Source: FEN-1297 sp964530445
Lineage (GTDB): Bacteria > Bacteroidota > Ignavibacteria > Ignavibacteriales > Ignavibacteriaceae
Direction: 5' to 3'
Length of the DNA stretch: 18,600 nucleotides
Assembly (NCBI GenBank): GCA_964530445.1
Contig: CAZHBJ010000057.1
Location: 1-18,600, forward strand
Of this stretch, positions 1 through 6,968 are shown piece after piece; positions within the stretch are counted from its first letter, which is position 1, and each line of letters opens with the position of its first letter. The position numbers and the translations under genes were made by a program. The notes below the pieces were generated by a model. That model had not been told where the DNA came from. It did no database searches and saw only the letters and a program-made list of their open reading frames with translations.

Positions 1-1424
1 TGGGCTCGTTATTTTTAATTACACCTTATCGTTTATTTAAGTTGTGGTATTCATCTTATCTTCCGATTTACTTTTTTACTTCTGCTGCCGGCTGTGGAAT
101 AATGTTCATTATTCTCGTCAAAATATTTTATGCAAAATTATATAATGCGGAATCCATATTCGGCGAGCATACTAACGGAAGAGCCGCTGTTTGTGCCTTA
201 AATAAAAACGGCGGAAGAATTCATGTTAGAGAATACGGTAAAGACATGCCGATGTTGAGTTCATTAAGCATTATCGGAGCTTCACTGCTGGGAATCTATT
301 TTTTGTTAAAGATCTTCGATCTTTTTAGATTAAACCTCTGGGGCACTTTGTTCGCCGGTACGTGGGAAAGCTGGTTATATGTTATTGAATTATTGCTTAC
401 TGCCGTATTGCCGGTTATTTTGGTAATCAATAAAAGAAGCAGGCGCTCACCATACGGATTAGGTACAGCGGCATTTTCCGCATCCTTTGGCCTGGCCTTA
501 AACCGGCTTGATGTTGGTATAATCGGTTATTTCCGTGATGCAGGCACCGTGTATTTTCCATCGTTAGCCGAATGGTCTGTAAGTATTGGAGTTATTGCTG
601 CTGCCGGACTTGCATTTCTTTTTGCAGCGGAAAATTTTTCAATATTCGACGAACAATGGAAAGTATATAAAATCAGCAAAGGAATTTTTAAGGCTTCGTT
701 TGATTCCATCTCCCGAGTCTGGCAGACTGTACTTCAAAGCGGTGTACAGCGTGCAACTATAATCGGGGTTTTTGTTTTACCTATGGCTTTTGTTCTTATG
801 TATCCTCACTATAAAAGTCAAAAGGAAGCAAACGTAGTCCCTGCATCAGGATTCAATACTACCCGGTCAATTCTAATTATCAATTCAACCAAACCGGGAA
901 TGAGTACTACCTTCCCGCATTTAAAGCATCAAAATATGTTAGGTAAAGAAAAGTCCGGCAATGAAAAGTCTTGTAATGTATGTCATCATATGTCAATGCC
1001 GAATGATAAGTCAACACCATGTTCAAGATGTCATCGTAAAATGTTTCAGAAAACTCTTATCTTTAATCATGAAATGCATAAAGTTTGGGTTGCGCAGAAA
1101 AGAAAAATCACAGGCTTTCATCCGGAAAATAAAACATGCGTAATTTGTCATAAGCCTGATTTACCTAAAAATGTAACCACTGCCGTTGGCTGCCTCGAAT
1201 GTCATAGAGAGGATATGAATATTGCCGACACTTTAAACTTGCCGAAACAATTTTTATATGCTGATAGTTATTTCGAGGTAATGCATAAAAAATGCATCGG
1301 CTGTCATAAGGAAAGGAAAGCACAGGTAAACAAACCAAACCTCGACCAATGTTCAAATTGTCATAAAAATTATTATAAGGAGCCGGAAGCTAAAAAGTTA
1401 TTTACGGTAACAGAGAAAAATTAG
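1..1424 (+). CDS. NrfD-type membrane subunit fused to hexaheme cytochrome c, 5' end outside window
   Basis: Partial gene. The reading frame is open to the left edge (first full codon at base 3). The residues before the TTG at 42 (LFLITPYRLFKLWYS) match LFLIMPYKLYPLWYS in the complete paralogue at 1796-3685, so the true start lies outside the window and 42 is not a real start. What remains is the C-terminal half of an NrfD/HybB-like integral membrane domain. It is followed by a transmembrane segment (bases about 745-810) and a periplasmic domain with six CxxCH heme c motifs (CNVCH, CSRCH, CVICH, CLECH, CIGCH, CSNCH; bases about 970-1365). Extra His residues before the first motifs suggest bis-His, cytochrome c3-like hemes. 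NrfD subunits of this family exchange electrons with the quinone pool, and the fused cytochrome would pass them to or from periplasmic carriers. It lacks the short C-terminal tail of its paralogue. It converges on the redox operon and may close a second, similar operon to the left (inference). Confidence 0.88.
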   Translation, partial: GSLFLITPYRLFKLWYSSYLPIYFFTSAAGCGIMFIILVKIFYAKLYNAESIFGEHTNGRAAVCALNKNGGRIHVREYGKDMPMLSSLSIIGASLLGIYFLLKIFDLFRLNLWGTLFAGTWESWLYVIELLLTAVLPVILVINKRSRRSPYGLGTAAFSASFGLALNRLDVGIIGYFRDAGTVYFPSLAEWSVSIGVIAAAGLAFLFAAENFSIFDEQWKVYKISKGIFKASFDSISRVWQTVLQSGVQRATIIGVFVLPMAFVLMYPHYKSQKEANVVPASGFNTTRSILIINSTKPGMSTTFPHLKHQNMLGKEKSGNEKSCNVCHHMSMPNDKSTPCSRCHRKMFQKTLIFNHEMHKVWVAQKRKITGFHPENKTCVICHKPDLPKNVTTAVGCLECHREDMNIADTLNLPKQFLYADSYFEVMHKKCIGCHKERKAQVNKPNLDQCSNCHKNYYKEPEAKKLFTVTEKN

Positions 1425-1795
1425 ATTTAGTTTATCTAAATAAAATTCGCTGTTGTTTAATGTCATCCCTTCGTGATTTTGATATATTCTCTTTCTACTT
1501 TCTTTTATAATAATATCAAGCCTTTGGCATTTTCTAACTAATTTGTATTATTCTCTTTCCTTTTATAACATTTGTTTTTTTTCTTAAGCCCGAAGGGCCG
1601 ACATTATTGTAATATATCCGACTAAACAAATGTTAAAAAATCCCGAAGGGGTGAAATTACTTATTTGTAATTACAGCAAAAAGAAAATGCAATATGATCT
1701 TCTTTTGATGCGGTGCGGATTAAGTATTATTATAACCTGCCTTCCGGATTTAAGTTAGAAATAAAAAAATTATTTACCGAGATATCAATATATTT
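1425..1795. other. Convergent intergenic spacer with repeat cluster
   Basis: This 371-base spacer separates the 3' ends of two convergent NrfD-cytochrome genes. I see no supportable gene in it. It contains three copies of a short CCCTTCGGG-core repeat and an 11-bp inverted repeat, listed separately. No hairpin followed by a convincing T-tract serves as terminator for either flanking gene. Confidence 0.6.
1458..1659. repeat. Cluster of three degenerate CCCTTCGGG-core repeats with nested inverted repeat
   Basis: Bases 1458-1480 (core CATCCCTTCGTGATTTT) match the reverse complement of 1637-1659 (core CACCCCTTCGGGATTTT) at 20 of 23 positions. A third, inverted, weaker copy lies at about 1583-1605, sharing AATGTC and CCCTTCG and forming a small GCCC-GAA-GGGC hairpin (1588-1598). 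In addition AACATTTGTTT (1567-1577) pairs exactly with AAACAAATGTT (1624-1634), enclosing the middle copy. The arrangement resembles a short non-coding interspersed or MITE-like element rather than a terminator, because the T-run precedes the hairpin on the plus strand. Identity as a genome-wide repeat is inference. Confidence 0.55.
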
Positions 1796-3685
1796 TTATT
1801 TTTCTTTTATTTTAACTTCTTTAACATCCGGCAGAATTACATTACTAAAATGCGGAACTTTAAATTTCCAGCTTAAACCTGCCGTTAAATTATCCGGTAA
1901 CTGAGTTTTATGGCATGTTGAACATCTTGCCAGGTTAGGTTTATCTTTTAATATTTTTGCTTCTTTTATATGGCAAGATACGCACAAATTATGCATTGCA
2001 TCTACATATGAAAGCATTTCATATTTATCTTTTGCTTTACCAGCTGCAAATTTATAATTGGGATGACAGCTTACACACTTTTTGGCAGTATTTGCAGATC
2101 GTGTTACTCCGGCTTTATGACAGTTTTCGCATTTTAAATTAGCGCCATGAACGGAAGCATGCCAATCATGCCGGAAAAAATTTACCTTAGAATACATACT
2201 GGAATGACATTCCCAGCAATCGCTTAATTTTTCTCCGGGAAGTTTTAAATGATGACATGTAGAACAACTGTCATTTCCATTAAGGGAATATTTATGCTTT
2301 TCTATCCAATTGATATGCGCCTTATGAGTGAACTTAACTAATTGATCGTCTCTATTTCCGTTAATATATAAAGTATCGAAACCCGAAGCTTTTTTTACCT
2401 TAACGTTATCAACACCTTTGCTGTGCAAATGTCCGCCCGGCATTAAAAACATTCCGAGTGCAAAACTTAAAATAAATGCAAGTGAATGTTTGGTTAAATT
2501 TGAAACATCAGGTGTGCCTATCCAAGTTTTTGTGGTATAATCAAAAGCCGGAGGTGTATGAGGAAGAGATTCCGGTTCTTCCGGGCGAATATCCCAAATA
2601 TGAAAGTTTTCTATAAAGAATAAAAATACTAAAGCTGCAATTGAAACAATACCGAGACTAATAACTATTTCAGTCCAGGCAGGAGTATAAGAATCTTTTG
2701 TGGCGCCCAGCATTGATACTCCGCCCACATCCATTCTGTTCATTACCATTCCAAAAACAACCATAAAGGATCCGGTCCATTGAACTATATTATTTTTCCT
2801 TAATTTTGGAACAGCGAATAATACAGCGGGTATTATCGTGGAAATCAAAACTTCAATAATAAATAAATTACTTTGCCAGCTACCGTTAAATATTAATTCG
2901 AATTTACCTGCAGCAATAATATCTGTAAATTTAACAACAAAGTATAAAGCTAAAACCCAAACCACTGCTCCGCAAAGCTTGGCAACCAGGTTTGTTTCAG
3001 ATTTACGTTTATAAAGCCAATGAGATACAAGGCTTTCGAATGCAACCATCATTAATCCTAAAGAGACTGCCGAAATAAAAAATTGGATCGGCAAAATATT
3101 GGAATACCAAAGCGGGTAAAGTTTGTACGGCATTATTAAAAATAAAGTACCGAGTGAAGACTGGTGCAGCGTGGAAAGCATTATGCCTAACAAGACGAAC
3201 CAAAATTTGTATTTAACAAGAAAATTTCTAACCCTTGCATACCTGCTGAACTTTTCCAAAGGAACTGGGCTGAATTCCAATAACAATACCGTCGTGTACA
3301 GCATTACACACCAGCCGACCTCAAATAGCGGTGAATGAGGATTCCAAAAAATTAACATATGCCAGATGTTCCATGGTAATCCCAAATCAACAAGCAATCC
3401 GAATATGACTGCGAGGTAGCCGAGAAAAGCAGTAAGTACCGCCGGTTTTACAAGAGGATGAAATTCTTCCCTTTTCATGATATAAAAAATAGCAGTAATG
3501 ACAAAACCGCCTGCAGCTAATGCAACTCCTCCCATAACATCAAAACCAATCCACAATCCCCAGGGTGTTATATCATTTAAATTAGTTGTAAGGCCTAAAC
3601 CAAATATATAACGGTTTAGTGCAACAGCTGCGGCAAGGCCGGCAATTATCCATAAAACAATTTTAGTAGTGTGAACCCTATTCAT
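1796..3685 (-). CDS. NrfD-type membrane subunit fused to C-terminal hexaheme cytochrome c
   Basis: Complete 629-residue protein and last gene of the redox operon. Residues 1-365 form an NrfD/HybB-like polytopic membrane domain; TPWGLWIGFDVMGG at 40-53 near the N-terminus is typical. A further transmembrane helix at about 399-417 leads to a domain with six CxxCH motifs (474, 490, 519, 537, 568, 588) plus several His residues suited to bis-His ligation, as in cytochrome c3-like domains. HybB-type proteins are normally near 390 residues and carry no heme c, so this is a fusion; in Dsr- and Hmc-type complexes the cytochrome is a separate subunit. NrfD proteins interact with menaquinone, and the cytochrome should be periplasmic. 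The ATG at 3685 overlaps the upstream gene by 8 bases and has AAAGGA 8 bases ahead, suggesting coupled translation. The direction of electron flow cannot be read from sequence. Confidence 0.92.
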   Translation of the reverse strand: MNRVHTTKIVLWIIAGLAAAVALNRYIFGLGLTTNLNDITPWGLWIGFDVMGGVALAAGGFVITAIFYIMKREEFHPLVKPAVLTAFLGYLAVIFGLLVDLGLPWNIWHMLIFWNPHSPLFEVGWCVMLYTTVLLLEFSPVPLEKFSRYARVRNFLVKYKFWFVLLGIMLSTLHQSSLGTLFLIMPYKLYPLWYSNILPIQFFISAVSLGLMMVAFESLVSHWLYKRKSETNLVAKLCGAVVWVLALYFVVKFTDIIAAGKFELIFNGSWQSNLFIIEVLISTIIPAVLFAVPKLRKNNIVQWTGSFMVVFGMVMNRMDVGGVSMLGATKDSYTPAWTEIVISLGIVSIAALVFLFFIENFHIWDIRPEEPESLPHTPPAFDYTTKTWIGTPDVSNLTKHSLAFILSFALGMFLMPGGHLHSKGVDNVKVKKASGFDTLYINGNRDDQLVKFTHKAHINWIEKHKYSLNGNDSCSTCHHLKLPGEKLSDCWECHSSMYSKVNFFRHDWHASVHGANLKCENCHKAGVTRSANTAKKCVSCHPNYKFAAGKAKDKYEMLSYVDAMHNLCVSCHIKEAKILKDKPNLARCSTCHKTQLPDNLTAGLSWKFKVPHFSNVILPDVKEVKIKEK

Positions 3686-4448
3686 CTGCAGTTTCCTTTT
3701 CCTTACCTTCGGTTTTACTTAATTCCATTCTTCGGCGGATTATCCAATTAAGACCCAGCATAACACCACCCATACCTAAAAAAGCAAAAGGCACCGACTC
3801 CATAGCAGGGGCTGTTCTATCAGGCAACGGTTCATTACCATATTTAGTTTGGTACTGAAGAAATCCAAGATCGATATCCGAAAGATACATTACGGAAGTT
3901 CCTCCAATTTCATGTTCTCCCCAAACTTTATTAATATATTTACCAGGATTTTCTTTTATTCTTCTATGAGCTATTTTAAGCAGCTTTGATCTGTCTCCGA
4001 AAATAGTAGCCTCTTGAGGGCAAGCTTCGGTGCATGCCGGCTGTCCTCCCTTTTCAATTCTATCATAACAAAGGATACATTTTTCTACATGGGGAACCGT
4101 TTTATCCCAATCATATCTTGGAATTCCAAACGGACATGCCATCATACAATACCTGCATCCCAAACATTTGCTGCTGTCGTAAACAACTGCACCGATTTTA
4201 GTTTTATGCAATGCACCTACCGGACATACGGAAGCACAAGCAGGTTCAACACAATGGCGGCATTGTTTTCTAACATAATGATTATCAGGCTTTTGAATTA
4301 TTGATGTCCAATTGTCGGCAGACAAGCCGTCGTTTTTATCCCAAATTCTTGGTACATCCATTTGCAGGTTATGAGTTTCCTTGCAAGCCTCTACACATTT
4401 AAGACAGCCGATACACTTTGTAATATCCGTTAATATTCCCTTACTCAA
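3678..4448 (-). CDS. Four-cluster ferredoxin-like subunit (DsrO/HybA/HmcB type)
   Basis: 256-residue iron-sulfur protein with 16 cysteines in four ferredoxin-type groups: C12/15/18/22, C63/66/71/75, C95/98/101/105 and C124/127/139/143. This is the pattern of the electron-transfer subunits that pair with NrfD proteins, which wire electrons between a membrane quinone site and a partner enzyme. A single hydrophobic segment at about 218-237 followed by RRR anchors the C-terminus. The start is TTG at 4448: a stop lies six codons upstream in frame, GGAG sits 7 bases ahead, and TTG overlaps the preceding gene's TGA. There is no Sec or Tat signal, unlike HybA and DsrO. The domain is therefore predicted cytoplasmic, although the RRR after the anchor suggests a cytoplasmic C-terminus (see findings). 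It overlaps the next gene by 8 bases. Confidence 0.92.
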   Translation of the reverse strand: MSKGILTDITKCIGCLKCVEACKETHNLQMDVPRIWDKNDGLSADNWTSIIQKPDNHYVRKQCRHCVEPACASVCPVGALHKTKIGAVVYDSSKCLGCRYCMMACPFGIPRYDWDKTVPHVEKCILCYDRIEKGGQPACTEACPQEATIFGDRSKLLKIAHRRIKENPGKYINKVWGEHEIGGTSVMYLSDIDLGFLQYQTKYGNEPLPDRTAPAMESVPFAFLGMGGVMLGLNWIIRRRMELSKTEGKEKETADE

Positions 4449-5149
4449 ACCTTTGCTCCTTTTTTATTTAATGTAGTACAAATATCATCATCTGTCTGCG
4501 GCGGAAACTTCCAGGCTAATGCACTGACGATTTGTGATAACGGAGCTAATACACAATGAGCAATCTTGGAAAACGGTATTAGTATAAAAATCAATTCACC
4601 TGAAAGGATATGCACCAATAAAAAGAAATGATAACTTTGAGGACTAATATTTAAGTTTGCGCAAACAAATCCGGTAACAAAAGGAATAAGCAGCAGCAGC
4701 AGCCACAGATAATCCTGCTTTTTGCTTAATAGCCTTGTTTCTTTTATAACCAGTCTTCCGATAAACATTGCTGCGGCAAAAACAATGGTGCTAATAGTTA
4801 ACCATAACGCCCAGCCAAAAGGAAGCGCAGGCCAAGATATTCCAACAGATTCTTTCCATAAATTTATATGTGCGAATAAAAATATAGGAACTATAATTAA
4901 TCCGATATGGAATAAAATTGAGAAGACGGAATAAATACGGAAATTGTTCTTAAATCTTTTAACAGGGAAAATCCATTCCCAAGTACGGCTTAAAATCAAC
5001 TTCCACGGCATCTTTTTATCGCCGGCTCTTTTGTACGCTTTTATCGAAGCCCAAACATCCATGAAAAATATTCTTGCCAAGCCTAAAACCAAAATAGCAA
5101 AGCAAAGTCTGAATAAAGGACCTTTAGCAAAACTTAAAAAGGATTCCAT
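4445..5149 (-). CDS. b-type cytochrome membrane subunit (DsrM/HmcE/TmcC, NarI-like)
   Basis: 234-residue membrane protein with about five transmembrane segments (roughly 10-32, 73-95, 110-132, 147-165, 172-195). His residues lie in or next to these segments (H81, H94, H174, H180, H198) and can supply axial ligands for heme b. Size, layout and its position directly after an HdrD/DsrK-like gene match the NarI-like subunits of Dsr, Hmc and Tmc complexes, which carry electrons between the quinone pool or periplasm and the cytoplasmic iron-sulfur partner. AAGGAGG lies 10 bases before the ATG and inside the 3' end of the previous gene, whose stop is only 2 bases away. The TGA overlaps the TTG start of the ferredoxin gene. 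The family is inferred from topology and context; low sequence conservation prevents a finer name. Confidence 0.85.
   Translation of the reverse strand: MESFLSFAKGPLFRLCFAILVLGLARIFFMDVWASIKAYKRAGDKKMPWKLILSRTWEWIFPVKRFKNNFRIYSVFSILFHIGLIIVPIFLFAHINLWKESVGISWPALPFGWALWLTISTIVFAAAMFIGRLVIKETRLLSKKQDYLWLLLLLIPFVTGFVCANLNISPQSYHFFLLVHILSGELIFILIPFSKIAHCVLAPLSQIVSALAWKFPPQTDDDICTTLNKKGAKV
4456..4461 (-). promoter_or_regulatory. Ribosome binding site fixing a TTG start
   Basis: On the minus strand AAGGAG lies here, 7 bases ahead of the TTG at 4448-4446. It supports the TTG as the ferredoxin subunit's start. No other start codon fits between it and the in-frame stop upstream. Confidence 0.7.
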
Positions 5150-5151
5150 AA

Positions 5152-6618
5152 TTATTTTTCCTCCTTATCAGAAGGCTGCTCTTCCTTTTTTTCTATCATT
5201 GAATCATCAAAAATGATGGCTTTGTAAATCAAATCGTGAAGTCCTACAACCTGACAATTAATACCCTGGTCTTCAACTAATTCTCTAAGTTGTTTTTTAC
5301 AATTGGCACATGGTGCAACTAAAATTCCACATCCGGATTCTCTTATTTGATCTGCTTTCAACTTACCGCCAACTGTGGTTCTAAACGATCTTATTTCATC
5401 AATAGAAACAGTACCTCCTCCACCGCCGCAGCATATATTATTATCTCCGGTCGGAGTCATTTCAACATAATTCTTACAAAAAGATTTTAATACTTCACGC
5501 GGCTGATTTATTATCCATTTATTTCTTGCAAAATTACATGGGTCATGATAAGCTACTTTTTCTGTAATAATATCAGGATTAAGTTTTAGCCTGCCTTCTT
5601 TCCAAACTTTGTGCGTGTATTCCAAAATACTAACGACAGGTATTGCATCCTTTCCCCCGCAAAATGTCGGAATGAAGCTTTTTGCAGTTCTTGATGCATG
5701 CCCGCATTCGCCAATAAGAATATTTTTTCCATTCAGCCTTTTTGTTTCCTCATCAACTTTATTAACAACTCTTTCCAATATCCTATCGCTATAGAATAAG
5801 CCGTAATTAATACCATCATAATAACCGGTACCAATTGTCCATTTATCACCGGTAGCTCTAAACACAGCGGCAATTCCCATAAGAGTTTCGGCTTCCATAA
5901 TATAATCACTTACTGCCGCAAAAAAGACATAATCGCTGTCCTTTACGTCGAGCGGAAATTTTATCCTTACCGACTTTTCTTCGAACATATCGTCTTCCAA
6001 AAATTCTAGTGTATCCGCTAAAGCCGGAACAGGAATTCCCGAAGTATTTTTTGATTCACCTTCAAGCTGCTCTCTAGTACTAACGACCAAAGCTCTCGGT
6101 ACTATTCCTATTTCGCTAAGAATATAGCGTCCGAGATGAGTAATTAATCCATGATCAATTCCCATCGGGCATTCAAGAGCGCATCTTCTGCATGCAGTAC
6201 AGTTATAAAAACCGTCTGCCATTTCTTGAATTTTTTCATCAGTTAGATAACCTCCGCCAGTAATTTTTGCTTTCAAATTTCCGCCAAGAGTAAAATGCCG
6301 GCGGTATACATTTAATAAAAGCTCAGATCTGTAACAAGGAATATCTTCCCTATTACCGGTTGCCTGATAAACCTGGCACGCAACAGCACAATGCGAACAT
6401 CTTGCACTCATACGAGCATAATGCTCCATTGCCATTCTGTAATTTGAATGTTTTAGTATTGCTGCAAAGGCTTCTAAAAATCTGCGAGGCCGATCATTAA
6501 CGTCATAGTCTTCAACAATGTACCGAACATTTAAATTTTGTTTTTCAATTACTTCAGGCTTTTTTGTGGATTTAAAAGCTTTTTTTCTTTCTTCATCCGT
6601 AATTTTAGTCGTTCTCAT
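5152..6618 (-). CDS. DsrK/HdrD-like iron-sulfur protein with CCG domain
   Basis: 488-residue, probably cytoplasmic protein, first gene of the redox operon. Two N-terminal iron-sulfur sites are visible: C74-x2-C77-x3-C81 with C95, followed by RSELLLNVYRRHFT, a context typical of DsrK; and a classic C140/143/146/150 ferredoxin motif ending in CP. An ECGHA motif is at 304-308. The C-terminal cysteine-rich CCG domain has C361, CCG at 396-398 and C437-x2-C440, the signature that in HdrB/HdrD/DsrK relatives binds a non-cubane cluster active in disulfide/thiol chemistry. In the Dsr, Hmc and Tmc complexes this subunit is the cytoplasmic redox partner of the b-type cytochrome encoded next. No dsrAB or dsrC is in the window, so the partner is unknown. 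The ATG at 6618 has no clear ribosome binding site. A perfect dyad lies about 70 bases upstream. Confidence 0.9.
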   Translation of the reverse strand: MRTTKITDEERKKAFKSTKKPEVIEKQNLNVRYIVEDYDVNDRPRRFLEAFAAILKHSNYRMAMEHYARMSARCSHCAVACQVYQATGNREDIPCYRSELLLNVYRRHFTLGGNLKAKITGGGYLTDEKIQEMADGFYNCTACRRCALECPMGIDHGLITHLGRYILSEIGIVPRALVVSTREQLEGESKNTSGIPVPALADTLEFLEDDMFEEKSVRIKFPLDVKDSDYVFFAAVSDYIMEAETLMGIAAVFRATGDKWTIGTGYYDGINYGLFYSDRILERVVNKVDEETKRLNGKNILIGECGHASRTAKSFIPTFCGGKDAIPVVSILEYTHKVWKEGRLKLNPDIITEKVAYHDPCNFARNKWIINQPREVLKSFCKNYVEMTPTGDNNICCGGGGGTVSIDEIRSFRTTVGGKLKADQIRESGCGILVAPCANCKKQLRELVEDQGINCQVVGLHDLIYKAIIFDDSMIEKKEEQPSDKEEK

Positions 6619-6677
6619 TTAATACCACACTTACTAAAGGTTAATTTAAGTATTAGAAATAATTTACATTCCAATTA

Positions 6678-6698
6678 TTCTGATAAAACTTATCAGAA
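6678..6698. promoter_or_regulatory. Perfect 9-bp dyad, candidate operator of the redox operon
   Basis: TTCTGATAA-AAC-TTATCAGAA is an exact inverted repeat with a 3-base centre, located about 60-80 bases before the operon's first ATG. The inner TGAT-N7-ATCA is reminiscent of, but not equal to, the FNR-type TTGAT-N4-ATCAA site. The role as binding site for a transcription factor is inference from symmetry and position. Confidence 0.45.
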
Positions 6699-6885
6699 AT
6701 GCAAAATAAAATCCAAGACATAAATTTTATTGTATCCGAAATGTGGCTTTGTTGGGAAGGCTACTAACTACAAGAGCAAAAATAAAAATTAACTCATTTC
6801 CGGGAGGAATATTTCAATTAATTTCAATAAGCTAAAACTAATAATGAATAATTGTAGTTTTTTCTTATCATATTATTTCTGATAT

Positions 6886-6944
6886 AAAAAAGCCGCCGTT
6901 AAAAACAAACATTTTATATTTAAATTGTTGTTTAGACCGGCGGC
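6886..6944 (-). terminator. Rho-independent terminator of hppA
   Basis: Read on the minus strand, GCCGCCG (6944-6938) pairs exactly with CGGCGGC (6898-6892). A second paired stretch (AAACAA/TTGTTT) continues the stem after a short mismatch, and six T follow (6891-6886). It begins 25 bases after the hppA stop codon and would insulate the redox operon from hppA readthrough. Confidence 0.85.
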
Positions 6945-6968
6945 AAAAATAAAATAATTTACAAATTA

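Larger units (their letters stand above)
6619..6968. other. Intergenic region upstream of the redox operon
   Basis: This region holds the leader of the redox operon, with a palindrome at 6678-6698, and the 3' end and terminator of hppA at 6886-6944. I see no gene between them and no promoter that I can call with confidence. GGGAGG at 6801-6806 resembles a ribosome binding site but no reading frame follows it. Confidence 0.5.

Noticed and set aside
42..1424. TTG at 42 as the start of the left NrfD-cytochrome gene
   Set aside because: The frame continues to the window edge and its residues match the paralogue before this point, so the gene is simply cut by the window.
1588..1598. GCCC-GAA-GGGC hairpin as a terminator
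   Set aside because: The T-run lies before the hairpin on the plus strand and becomes an A-run after it on the minus strand; it fits a repeat better.
4014..4304. 96-codon plus-strand frame
   Set aside because: Antisense shadow of the ferredoxin subunit gene.
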